Shown: positions 1-11,700 of the stretch, in pieces | How the letters are laid out: every line of letters begins with the position of its first letter | How positions within the stretch are numbered: the stretch's first letter is position 1 | From: Terfezia claveryi | Lineage: Eukaryota > Ascomycota > Pezizomycetes > Pezizales > Pezizaceae | Length of the DNA: 64,000 nucleotides | Assembly (NCBI GenBank): GCA_015179025.1 | Contig: WHUX01000155.1 | Coordinates: 1 to 64,000 of the forward strand | Reading direction: 5' to 3' | Notes under the pieces: generated by a model | What the model was told of the DNA's origin: nothing | Seen by the model: the letters and a program-made list of their open reading frames with translations, nothing else | The model's database searches: none | Program-made: the position numbers and the translations under genes

Positions 1-1052
1 CATTCCGGGGTGGTTATGTTTGTGTACACTCCAGAGCCTCTGTGTTTGGTTGTTTGGTTGTTTGGTTGTTTGTTCCACTGTGCCAGTAATCCAATTGTTT
101 GTTGATAAACAGATAGTATCGAACGCATGCTGAGACTCACATTCACATTTACCCTTCGCCCGGCGAGCCGCTGTACTACCTACCAAGCACGCACAAGTAC
201 GTCGGTATACATGTAGGTATTGTAGCTGTAGGCTCTGCGTGGAGGCCCAGCTCGCCTGCCTCGGGGCCACCCGCTCGCGTGTCGTGCGGCAACTGTGGCG
301 GGTGCTGTTGTTTACCTTAGCCGCTGCACCCCATCTGCGCATTCCCTGTCACGCTACAGTAGCCCAAGATCACTGCGCACCTTCTCCCCCTTCTCGTCTG
401 AGATGGTTGGGTAAACAATACCCGTCCCAAACAAACTGATCCCTCTCCGCCCGCCATCAACCACCACCACCACCACTACATACTACACCCATACACGATA
501 CAACTCACACTCACGCCCTCGCTCACATCACCCCCGCCTCACCCCGCCGCGCCACACGTTGTACGGATTTCAAACTGAGGGAATTCAACCGAGAGAGATA
601 AAAAGACAGAAAGAGGTAGAAAGAGAGAAAGAGAGAGAAAAGAGAGTAGTACCACAGTGCTAGGTAGAGGGATTGCTAGTTGCTATTTGCTATTGCTACT
701 GCTATTGCGGTTGTTATCGAGGGTGCGGTTACTGCTGATTGTGATTGGGTTCTTTGATTGAGACGGTAGGCTGGGGTTTGTGATTGGTTAATTTAGGTGT
801 TTGTTATTGTTAATTTTGGGTTGGTATTGGTCATTGGTTATTGGGTTTGGTGGTACGCAGTGAGGGCGACGACGTTGGAGGCGCGATAGTCTTCATCTTT
901 CAGTGTTATCAGTATTGTCAGCATCTCAGCAACTTCAACCGTTGGAGCCAATATCAGCATCACCAGGGAATATCTGCCCGGGATAGCTAGAGGATCTATT
1001 GGGGCAAGGAAGAGAAGAGAAAGAGAAAGAGAATACATTCTAGGCAGGCGAA
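1..1052. other. Region upstream of CDH1, no gene recognised
   Basis: No convincing coding exon is seen. Near the left edge (about 47-74) is a short run of the octamer GGTTGTTT. A purine-rich tract with GAGA-type repeats lies at about 590-650 and a second at about 1005-1040, directly before the CDH1 start. These are consistent with a promoter and 5' leader, but no TATA box or transcription start can be fixed from sequence. Confidence 0.5.
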
Positions 1053-3444
1053 ATGCGAGGCATGGAGGGCGTCGATTCAAAGGTGTTGAGGAGCGGGGCG
1101 GTGGCTGTCGCGGGGAGTGGGGCAGCGGGGATGGCAACTGCCGCAGCAACAGCACCAGGGACAGGGAGGACGACGAGGGCGACGAGGGCGAGTGCGGCGG
1201 CGGCGGCGGCGTCCGCCGGTGTGGTGGGGAATGGGGTTGCGAGTGCAAGTGGGATGGAGAGGGATAATGTCAGCAGTACTCACAACGCCAACAACAGTGA
1301 CAACAGCAACAACAGCACAAACAACAGCACAAACAACAGCACAAACAACAGCAGCAACAGCAGCAACAGCAGCAACAACAACACCAACAGCAACAGCAAC
1401 TCTAATTTACCCAGTAATAACAACCGGCCCCAGACGCCCCCCCCGCGGGGTGGCCGTGGCAGAGGTGGAGATGTATGTGGTGAAAGTGACCTTGATGGGG
1501 CAGGAAGTTCAAAGTTCGGGATGGGAACGGGCCCCGACGCAGAGCTACTACGGAAAGCGCTCGACGACACTGTAGGTAGTATGCTAGGGAGCGCCGCTAC
1601 ACCCGCACCGTCACCGAGTCGGAAACGGCAGAGGATATATGGTGATAGGTAGGGTTCTTTTGGCACTTTGAGACGGGTTTTCGTTTGTTTGAGGACTTTG
1701 CTGACTGGGAGTTTGGGGGAATATAAAGATTTATACCGAACCGGGACGGGGTCGATTTACAGGCGAGTTACAGTCTGTTACATGCTGAAGGATCACCGTC
1801 ATCGCCAACGAAGGCAAAGAAGAAGGTGCAGAGTGGGGAGCTGCAGTACCAGAAAGGTACATATATATATTCCTCTCTCGTCCCCCATCCCCTCTCCCCA
1901 TTCCGAAACCCCCCCCCCCCCCCCCAACACATATTCCTAGGATATGTTACAATCCTCTGTTTGAAAACAATATTAACTTTCCCACAGCCGAAGAAGCCAA
2001 CCGCACCTTCTCGACCCTCCTCCGCGCCGAACTCTTCCACGACACCATCCCCCAAGCTACCCCCACTAACTTCTCCACGCGTATCCACCACTCCTCCCCC
2101 CATCCCCACTCCCCCAACACACGGGCCCACACACCCCCACCCTCCAACAACGCCACCACTTCCTCTCTCACCCCCTCCACCCCGCACAAAAACCTCTTCT
2201 CATACATCTCCCCCAAAATACACACGCCCCGGTCCCGCAAAGGCCAGCCCAACATCGATACCCGCGCGGAGATATACTCCCTTTCCCCCGTAGGATTCGA
2301 TTCCCAGCGAATGCTCCTCTCTCCTAGGAAGCAGCCGAGAACGGTAAGTAAGACGCCGTATAAAGTCCTCGACGCGCCGGAGTTAGCGGATGATTTTTAC
2401 CTCAATCTGGTTGATTGGGGGAGTATGAATATTCTGGGAGTGGGGCTCGGGAGTAGTGTGTATATGTGGAATGCGAATACATTGAAGGTGGTCAAGTTGT
2501 GTGATTTGGGCGCGGATGATAGTGTGACGAGTGTTAGTTGGATACAGAGAGTGAGTCCAAAATATATTTGGGTTTGGAGATTTGAGATTTCGTGAACTGA
2601 CGTGGCGTGAGGGGTAGGGATCACATGTGGCTATAGGAACGAATAAGGGGTTTGTGCAGATCTGGGATGCGAAGGAGTGTAGACGGTTACGAACTATGAT
2701 GGGACATACGGGCCGAGTTGGTATGTGTACTCCATTCACATTCTTCATTCCAACGCGAACAGATGCTAATGATATCCCCTTCCCACAGGCGCTCTAGCCT
2801 GGAACGAGCACATCCTCACCTCTGGCTCCCGCGACCGCTCCATCTACCACCGCGACGTACGCAAACCAGAGCACTACATCGCAAAGCTAACGGGCCACAA
2901 ACAAGAAGTCTGTGGGCTAAAATGGAACGCCGACGATGGTCAACTCGCATCTGGTGGGAACGACAATAAACTTTTCATCTGGGACAAGGTATCCTCGACC
3001 CCAATATACAAATTTAGCGATCACACCGCCGCCGTTAAAGCCATAGCGTGGTCGCCCCACCAACACGGCACGCTCGCATCCGGCGGGGGGACTGCAGACC
3101 GAAGAATCAAGTTTTGGAATACGCTCACTGGAACGCAGATTAATGAGATTGATACGGGCAGCCAGGTGTGTAATCTTGCGTGGAGTAAGAATAGTAACGA
3201 GATCGTCAGCACGCATGGGTATAGCGAGAACCAAATTGTGGTTTGGAAGTATCCGAGTATGACGCAGGTGGCGAGTTTGACGGGTCATACGTGTAGAGTG
3301 CTGTATCTGGCAATGAGCCCGAATGGGGAGGTGGTGGTGACGGGGGCGGGGGATGAAACGTTGAGGTTTTGGAATTGTTTTGGGAGAAATAGGGATGAGA
3401 AGAGGGTTAGTGTGGCGTTGGATCCGTTTGCACAGATACGGTAG
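1053..3444 (+). CDS. CDH1: APC/C activator Cdh1/Fzr1 (WD40), five exons
   Basis: WD40 co-activator that presents substrates to the anaphase-promoting complex in late mitosis and G1. Exons: 1053-1648, 1729-1856, 1988-2550, 2618-2720, 2789-3444 (681 aa). The C-box DRFIPNR (about residues 198-204) is formed exactly across intron 1, which supports that junction. A beta-propeller of WD repeats fills the C-terminal half (VAIGTNKGFVQIWD, LTSGSRDRSIYHRD, ASGGNDNKLFIWD, VTGAGDETLRFWN). The protein ends in Ile-Arg, the IR tail that docks on the APC/C. Cdc20 proteins share this layout, but the C-box followed by NRDG.DLQASYSLL and the ANRTFSTLLRAELF segment fit Cdh1 better. The N-terminal 200 residues are low complexity: Ala/Gly-rich, then Asn-Ser-Thr repeats encoded by 12-bp tandem units. 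The first ATG is used by convention; a shorter start at Met27 is possible. Intron 2 contains a 17-base C run. Confidence 0.93.
1300..1400 (+). repeat. AAC/AGC-rich tandem repeat inside CDH1 exon 1
   Basis: Tandem ACAACAGCA-type units, including three near-identical 12-mers at about 1315-1350, encode an Asn/Ser/Thr-rich linker (NNST repeated). Such tracts change length readily by slippage. The linker lies before the C-box and is unlikely to be structured. Confidence 0.8.
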
Positions 3445-3517
3445 AACGTTGGGGATTGGGTCAGGTGGTGGGCTGGTGATTGGGTATGGGTTTGGAGGGT
3501 AATAGATAGAAACATTA

Positions 3518-3573
3518 GGGATGAGGGATGAGGGATGAGGGATGAGGGATGAGGGATGAGGGATGAGGGATGA
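3518..3573. repeat. GGGATGA minisatellite, eight perfect copies
   Basis: Eight uninterrupted copies of the 7-mer GGGATGA (TCATCCC on the other strand) lie about 75 bp after the CDH1 stop codon, probably within its 3' untranslated region. Perfect copies imply recent expansion. Confidence 0.95.
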
Positions 3574-3748
3574 GGGTATAGAAGGAGATGCAGTGTGCAC
3601 TCTCCATTGTTTTTTTTGTTTCATTTTTTACTACCTTCGCTTGGGCGGGTTTCCTGTTCATCAAAAGGGATAGGGCTTGGTACCTCTGAGGACAGGCGAA
3701 CACGGGGTTCAAGGGTTGGAAAGTTTGTTCGGCTGGTTGGTTTATCTG

Positions 3749-3811
3749 CTGTTGTTTTTGTTGTTATTGTTGTTGTTGTTGCTGCTGCTGCTGCTGCTGT
3801 TGTTGTTGCTG
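3749..3811. repeat. TTG/CTG trinucleotide microsatellite
   Basis: Interrupted (TTG)n grading into six consecutive CTG units and back to (TTG)n. It lies in non-coding DNA downstream of CDH1; I see no gene using it. Confidence 0.9.
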
Positions 3812-6126
3812 GGGTTCCTTCCACTAAAAGTGTCAAGGCGAAAGAGAGGAGTTGGTGGTTGGTTTGGTTTTTGATATTTTCTTTATTTCTTTGCTGTTTT
3901 TATTTCATGGGGTTTCTTTCTTTTTTCAGCTCTTTTTGGTTATTATATGTTTATGCCATTATTCACAGGCTTACAGTCTATCTGTGGCTGTGCGAGCCCC
4001 AGCGTGGTTTGGGCGTGGGGTTAAAGTCTTTTTATTCTGGTTCAGCTTATTACCTGATCTTTATTCATGGATTGTCGGTTTCTGAGTAGTTTTTCCAGAT
4101 AAGTACTTTCATGGATTTTGAGTTGATTTGATCTGATGCTTTTGTGCTGGTCCGACAGTACTTATAAATTAGTGTGTAAGTGTGTGAGGCTTGAGACCCG
4201 CGGCCCTTTCATAGCAGCTGGGTGTACTATCTTACCATAACTGGGAGGACTTTTTCCATTTACATTTTATATATCCTATTCTTTCCTTCTCATTCTTTCT
4301 CCCAGATGGGGTGGATTTGGTCTGTTTTGGGTTGGTTTGCATTGGGTGGTTATGATTGATAAATATAAGAAATAGAGAAGAATGTGTGCTTGAAATCAAT
4401 TTACTTGGGATCTTATAAAGGTGATTTTGATAAAGTGGAGATGTATGAGGTTGGTAAGCAAACCATGCATGCGATAGGTGTTACCCTCAACTTAGCTACC
4501 GAAATCGATTTGCATGCATACAACCACAGCTGTGGTTCTTTGGTCAAGAAGCCTTTTGTGATATATTTACATCTTGTACTGAGATCTCAGGTACCACACT
4601 GACGTACCGCACCAACGCTCCGGTGGCTAGTCGCCTTCTCGGGCCCTCCACAAGATGATCGACTCCAAGCTTACAAGATCTCCTTGAGAGACCCTAGAGG
4701 ATGTCCAATAATAATACCCTGGCATATGCTCCCACCTTGGTGAGGATTACAGATAAGCTTAGGTGTACTCGTCCGTATGTGTGACGGGCTAGTTTTACCA
4801 GGATAGATCGAATTTGATTCGAAAATCCCATTTGGGGAACCCGGCTTGTGCTCTATTCACCATTGTTTTAGAGTGGTGTCATGGAGTAGAACTCTTTATA
4901 AAAGTCCAACCAGATTATATTGGCTATTAATATGGGAAAGTTCAGACTCACCAGGTCTACGCAAGATAAACGGCTTGGGATAAGGTAACCCAACTTTGAC
5001 CTATATCATTCCTCCATACTCGGGCCTAGAGCCTCAGCAATGTCCCAACGCTAGTACTGCCCTTCACAGGCACTCGTAAATGGTAACCTAGTGGCCTAGA
5101 TATCTACCGATAGTCCGTTGTTGTACAAGCTTTGATTTCCTTGTGCCTGTGCTTAGATGATGTCAAAAGATTTCTAAGTATGCCAACTGCCGGCAGCTAT
5201 AGAAAATAAAAGCCGAACGACAGCCTGAATTGATGTAACTCTGAATTCTTCAACACCAAAGGTCAGCTCCAACAAGTTTGCAATACAGTACCCCGTATCA
5301 ATGTGGGAGTCAGTCAGATCGGATCGCCTTCTTGGATAGATTCAACATGTCGGGAAATGAATGCATTGGCCTTCCTTAAGGAGAATGTCGTATTTGGAAA
5401 GTCTTTCCTTGTAAGGACGGACGTACACAGCCCTCTTCAGCGCATTGGTGGCCATGGCTTGATTGGATTTCCGCAATTTGTCAGGGTTTATTTATTAATT
5501 CTAAGCAGCTGTCTTTGCTGTCGAGCAAAACCTGCCTCCAACAGTTGAGGGATGTCAATGGAATGAATGAGCCAATCTTTTATACATAAGGGAGGAGACT
5601 CACACAGAAGCAGGACTGGGGCCCCTATTGTCACCAAAAAGGAAGAATATCCGGTGCATAGATTAGTCTCCGGCTAGATAACGTTCACTCGAGTAATAGT
5701 AGAATATAAAACTTACTTGAGTGCTTATTGCCAAAATAAAGAACAAATTGGCATGTACGGATATTGCATTATATTACAGCGTGGGACGTCGAATTCTCAA
5801 CAGAACCGGAAGCCTTGCATCTAAGGCAATTACATAGGACGATGGGGTGAACATGTACAAGTACTTGAGTACGTAGTCAGAGTATACGGATATACGTTCC
5901 TTGGGTGGTTTTTTAGAACCGATATCTCGTTGTTCCATCCCACATCTTGGTTTCCGCCGCTTCCCTTGCCGATCTACTCCGCAGGCAGATCATGTGGACG
6001 CCCAATCTCGCAGATAACCTTGATATGCCCCACCACAACGCGAGATTGATTCAATTACAACTCCGCTTAACTATATCACAGCTACAACAGACAGCGCACA
6101 TAATCCCACGACGAAACTCTGCGACC

Positions 6127-8719
6127 ATGGCGAATCAAACGATGAAATGGGCGAATGGGTTTCTGGACTATGTTAATGCCAGTCCAACTCGTAAGTTTCA
6201 CTGCCAAATTGGGTGGGCGACAGAGCTGGAACCGAAAAGCAATCCCGGCGAGCAATCCATTGATCATTAATCCCTGGGATAGCATTTCATGCGGTTAGGT
6301 CTTCAAAAGAGAGATTAGAGAAGGCGGGGTTTGTTGGTATCAGGGTGAGTTGAGTTGGTCCAGGCTGTATCCAATTGGTTGGGGTTGAAATATGTTTGTA
6401 ACTAATTGGTTCCTGGGTACCCTCTAGGAACGAGACAACTGGACCAAGGAGCTTAGGCGAGGTGGAAAGTACTACTTAACGAGAAATGGGAGCACTATTC
6501 TTGCGTTTGCAATTGGCAAGAAATGGGAAGTACCGTACCCCTTACCTCCACAAATTGAGATGTAGGGTTGGTATTTTTATCTCATAATAACGCTATATAG
6601 GCAGGAAATGGTATGGCGCTGCTGGGTGCCCATACTGATTCTCCGGCACTCAGAGTCAAGCCCAAGTCTCGAAAATTTGGCGAAAGTGGGAGCTTCTTAC
6701 AAGTGGGTGTTGAAACGTATGGTGGTGGACTCTGGCATACATGTGCGTATACACCCTGCAATGTTATCTGCGTTGACATATGTACACGACATGTTGTATC
6801 TAGGAACGACACTGACATTGAAATCGGTGGCTTTTCATAGGGTTTGATCGAGACTTGGGCCTCGCTGGCAGATTGATTGTCAAAGAGTCAGATGGAACAT
6901 TTGTCTCCAAGCTCGTGCACATTGATAGGCCAATTCTCCGAATTCCGACGCTGGCTATACATTTGGATAGGCAAGAGACATTTGCTTTCAACAAGGAGAC
7001 TCAGCTATTCCCTATTGCGGGGTTGGCGGCTGCAGCCCTCAATAAGTCACCAGCAGATAATGAGAAGGCCAAGGATCATGAGAAGGAGGAGAGAGAAGGG
7101 AGCGGAAAGGATTTTGCTCCACTCGCTGCTATCACTGAGAGACATCACCCCGCAATTGTCACAAAACTAGCAGAGGCAGCCGGGGTATGTGCGGAAAACA
7201 TTATGGACTTTGAGATTCTGCTGTTCGACACGCAAAAGGCATGCTTGGGCGGAATCAATGACGAGTTCATATTCTCCGCCCGGCTAGATAACTTGGTAAG
7301 CTTAAGAGTTACCCCACACTACAATCGATCTACATGCGACATGTACATGTAACTTGATTGGTTCATTCTAGAGTTTCCTCCTACTAACTTTCTAGATGAT
7401 GTCCTACTGTGCCACAGAAGGTATTATTGAGTCTTTGAAGGCGCCAGATGCGCTCGACAATGAAACAGGAATTAGGCTTATTTCGCTATTTGATCATGAG
7501 GAGATTGGATCTCTGACTGCGCAGGTAAGCCCATCCGTCCCGCTTTACAGCATTTTTTTCATGAAGTTCCCCATGTGATTCGTGCATGAAGTATGCGCTA
7601 TGCACGCCACTGACCCGGGCAATTTCCCCCAGGGCGCCGACTCGAATTTACTTCCAGCCGTGTAAGTCAAAATTACCCATCCGTCCATCCACCGCTTAAC
7701 GCAACCATGTGAGGTGTGACTGACATGTAATTGCACTCGTACCTCTCAGTGTTCGGCGACTATCTACCCTATTTGGCAATGCAGATACCAGTGCGACTGC
7801 GTATGAAGAGACGCTGATCAAAAGCATGTTGTGGTCATGTGATCAAGCCCACGGTGTGCACCCAAATTATGGAGCAAAATATGTATGCAAGCTGGCACTC
7901 TCTCTACGACGAATATTTTTATGTCTAATTACACATAATTGTAAGGAATCCGACCATCGCCCAGAAATGAATGCAGGACCGGTCATCAAGGTAGGTCCCT
8001 GTGGGACACGTGATTAGCATCGTGATACCTACCGCCCATTTAGATATTCGCTCCTGAATACAAGAATACACTAACAAATATCGCATGTGTCAGATCAACG
8101 CCAACGCTCGCTACGCAACAAACTCTCCCGGCATTGTCCTTACCCAGGAGGTTGCTAGGGGAGCGAACGTCCCGCTGCAATTGTTTGTTGTCAGGAACGA
8201 CTCTTCGTGCGGAGGTACTATTGGCCCTATGCTCAGTGCAGCACTTGGAGCAAGGACTATCGATATGGGGAATGCGCAACTCAGCATGCATAGCATTAGG
8301 GAGACTGGGTGAGTTTTTTCATTCCTTCCATATTCATATATACAGCTGGGATAGCGACATGGCCCAATTGCCGTGCTCTGGTCGTTCAATTCAGTTGTTA
8401 CCGTATTTCACCGTCATACCCTCATACCTTCATCCCCTCCCTTACATTTCCTCATGTGCCACTACAAACTCCGGCCGTGTCAAGCCGCAACTGAGCGAAT
8501 GATAAGAGAACAATAAGCTAACAGCCAGTATCGGCTCGTACGGACCGGCGTGCTGTTCTGCGTTCGCTACATGCGCTGCATATGCAAACGCAGGGCCACG
8601 TCTGTCCGAGGTTTTCCCTTTAAAACAGCGGATCCCATGACGTCGAACATGCAATCAACCTATTCAGCCATTATTTCTCCAGGTACTCTGAGTTGGAGGA
8701 CAAGATCCTGGTGCATTAG
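6127..8719 (+). CDS. APE4: Aspartyl aminopeptidase (M18), eleven exons
   Basis: Zinc metallopeptidase of family M18 (yeast Ape4, human DNPEP) that removes N-terminal Asp/Glu; usually cytosolic or delivered to the vacuole. Exons: 6127-6190, 6283-6344, 6428-6529, 6601-6742, 6841-7295, 7396-7524, 7633-7661, 7750-7882, 7946-7990, 8094-8308, 8629-8719 (488 aa, normal for the family). Metal-site motifs are present in order: GAHTDSP (about residue 87), SARLDN (about 273), FDHEEIGS (about 308) and MHSIRE (about 454). NASPTPFHAV at the N-terminus is typical and spans intron 1. The start was set at MANQTMK because orthologs begin just before this block. An in-frame upstream ATG at 5947 would add 60 residues without family resemblance. 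Intron 10 (320 nt) is three times longer than the others, and the 29-nt exon 7 is very small. All junctions are GT-AG and keep frame. Confidence 0.94.
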
Positions 8720-11700
8720 GGACACATCATAATCAGAGCTGCAGATTAGCAAAACGCAGGTATGGTAGATCACTGATGTACCAATCCCTTGCAGCTTTCC
8801 CGGGTGTTCGTGAATGAAATGTTTATTGTTCTAGAAGGAAGGCGTTGATGTATCTATGTTTCTACTGGTGTTAGGTGGTTGGAGCAATAGTATTGGTGGG
8901 GTAGCCGTTATCGGAGGATGTCGAGATCTACTGGTCCTGTGAGAAATTGCGGGGTGTAACGCGGGAAGTATTGGAACTAAACATTAAAACAGAAGGTTTT
9001 TTCCGTCAAAACTATCATATCAAGGGAATTGCATCTCTTATGACATACAAGAACATCCCCAAGACAGCCAGCAATGTTCTGATACGACTCTCATCTCCCA
9101 AATTCAGTTAATCATTTAGCTACCCACATTAACTATATACTACCATAGATACCATGTGTCCTCACCTGACACCCCATTTTATTTATTCCAGCCCGGAACG
9201 CCAAATATTGCGTTCCCCCCTAGTCTGGTTCCTCCCCCACCCCCTCAGGATGAAAAAGAAAAACATAAGAACTTTTTAAAAGGGTCCACTCCAAACCACA
9301 AAAGACAAAACATTAAAGGTGCAACCAAGGCTAAGTATTTTAAGGGTCCACCCCAGCCCGTACATAAAAGCGGCAATTAGTCCTGTTGAAGCAGCAGGGA
9401 TAACAAATTCAAAAGGCACCTGACCTGACCAACAGCTCGGGCTGCCCTTTATAGCAATGCACGCAAATAAAAAATAAATAAATAAATAAAAGTTAAAAAA
9501 ACAAAAAGAAGCCCCACGGGCAAAAAGCAAAAGGTACGATGAACGCATGCATGTCCCGCGCGAGCCCCATGCCCCATGCCCCCATGCCCATCGACAGGCT
9601 GAAAACAGAAGAGTACCTACTAACTATTGTTGATGACCAAACAACGTCATAGGTGACATAGGTGAGCAACAGAGCACAGCTCCCCAGTAACCGGTATGCA
9701 AATGGTGCAAATGTAAAACCTTGCAATTGGAATATCATGAATTACCCAATAATCCTCCAACACAGAATTTGACATTCGGCTCCGAGCTGCTAGATTGTTA
9801 TAAGCTTACTAACCTCTAGGACAGCTAGTCTACAAGACAAGATGTGAACAAAGGCATGCATTCCCTGACCCTAGGCTCAGTACATATATCCTCCCATATT
9901 ATCTTCTCTCTGGTCTTGCATTCGTACCCACATCAACTCTTCAAGCAATCAGCGACGACGTGCCCATCCAACTGTACTATGCCATAGCCTCCGGCCTTGA
10001 AAGTACAAGCTGGTCATTTCATTGGATATAAATGATTCTCCCTAACAATGCACAACCAAGCATTGGGAAATAGACAACGAGTTACAGCAGGTGAGATGGA
10101 TGACAACTTATGATGTTGACGATGCTGCCGGCCGATAGCCGTAGGCAGGTAAGCTGTAAGCAGCCTATGGCCCTGGAACATCATGAAGATTACCGCTCTG
10201 GATTGGTGATGATCGCTACCAATCCACTTGGTGCGCTGTTTCAAATCCAAGGTCCATATCATTCAGGTAGCAAAATCACAACCATGCTTTCTTTTTGCTC
10301 ATCTTGCTTTTTGGTGTCCCTGGCGGTCCTCAGAAATTTATACCCACTAGGTATGTACGTACCAGTGTATTGTTCGATAGGTCCAAGTCAGCAAGCGGGG
10401 CGCAGGGCTTGGTGGCTGGTCAGCCGGCCCTCCTCAAACCCGAACCCAACAACAAATCTCCGTAATTAGTTCAAAGCCAGGCGGAGGAATTATATTCAGA
10501 CACACTCTCTGATAGGTCAAAATATATCACAAAATGCACAGGAATATTCGCAACTGGACACTAATAAGGCACACAGGGTTAACGCGCGGGGTGGGAAAGC
10601 GATACGCATATTCTTAGGTAAACTCATATCAGACCACCACCAGAAATCACCTAGCTATCTCCTTCACCTGAGCTGATCAAAGAACCAAAAGCAAAGACAA
10701 AGCAGGGCGAGCAGTAGGTATGGAAACGCCATATAGCATGACATGAGCAAAGAAAATTGGGGAGGGTGTGGCAGATGTTTTATCGAAAACAACTGGCAGA
10801 CCTTAACTTGACCCACTGGGTTAGGCAGGTACTGATGTGTATGTCACCTGGGTGAGATCCAAATCGACGAACCCATGTAAGCTTTACTTAGCGAAACTAG
10901 GCCGAAGGCAGTAGTAGTACATCACAAAACTTCGGTAGTTATGTAACTGCCAGATGGGGAAACAAAAAAGTCCTTTTGGCTAGAAGCTATTTATTGAGTG
11001 TCTGGCATCGTCTCACGGCTCCACTCCGTCTCTAGCCCTGGCTTGAGGTGCCTTATACCTTGTGCCAACAAGACTACCTTATACCCTTTGATTCGAATTA
11101 GTGGCAAATAATGAGTTGAAATGGATAACTTAGACGTGTTCACCTATTGGCGCTGCGCAATTTCATTAAATATGTCAGTGAGTACCCAGAAAGACAACCA
11201 ACTAGATAGGGGACGAGGAGCCAGACAGCAAAACAGACTGCAGAGAAGACCACCATCTGCATTTACACATCGTTTCCCCGCAAAATTTTCAATAAAGTAT
11301 ACCAGCATGACATGACATGGCATGCATGCAAAATATCCCCACACAAATGATTGTATGCAAGGGTCCGTTCGTGTCCATGTCGCCGGTTCTTGCTTGCAAT
11401 TTTACAATGTCGGGGTTGCAAGTAGTAATGAACAACTTTTCGCGGTGGATTACTGTATTTGGTTGTAACTGCTTCGAAGTTCCTTCTTATGATACATACT
11501 GTACCAATATCACTGGGATGGCCCTAAAGAATCATTGCTTCGGAGCCTTGTTTTCTGACGCCAACTGCTGTCCTATTTCACTCGAGTCCAGTTTACAATT
11601 CTGAACAGAACTGAGATTTTTTCGCGAAGAAAGATTAAAGCCACCAGCTTCCTAGCAAGCCGAATTACAGTAAAGGATCACCATAACCCCCCGTATGTCC

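Larger units (their letters stand above)
3445..6126. other. Intergenic region with minisatellite, CDH1 3' side to APE4
   Basis: No recognisable gene. The first 650 bases probably hold the CDH1 3' untranslated region. The stretch contains the GGGATGA minisatellite, a TTG/CTG microsatellite and a 16-bp perfect palindrome at 4522-4537 (AACCACAGCTGTGGTT). Short open frames here show no family resemblance. In-frame ATGs exist upstream of the chosen APE4 start (for example 5947), so a longer APE4 N-terminus is possible. Confidence 0.6.

Noticed and set aside
1280..1666. Long minus-strand and alternative-frame open frames over CDH1 exon 1
   Set aside because: They are poly-Leu or poly-Ala/Thr shadows created by the trinucleotide repeat of the real exon.
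1768..2293. Gly- or Pro-rich open frames at 1768-2293
   Set aside because: They are shadows of CDH1 intron 2 and exon 3; the correct frame gives the conserved EEANRTFSTLLRAELF.
5947..6126. Sixty-residue in-frame extension of APE4
   Set aside because: Its sequence shows no targeting-peptide pattern that I trust and no family resemblance; Met at 6127 fits the M18 start better.
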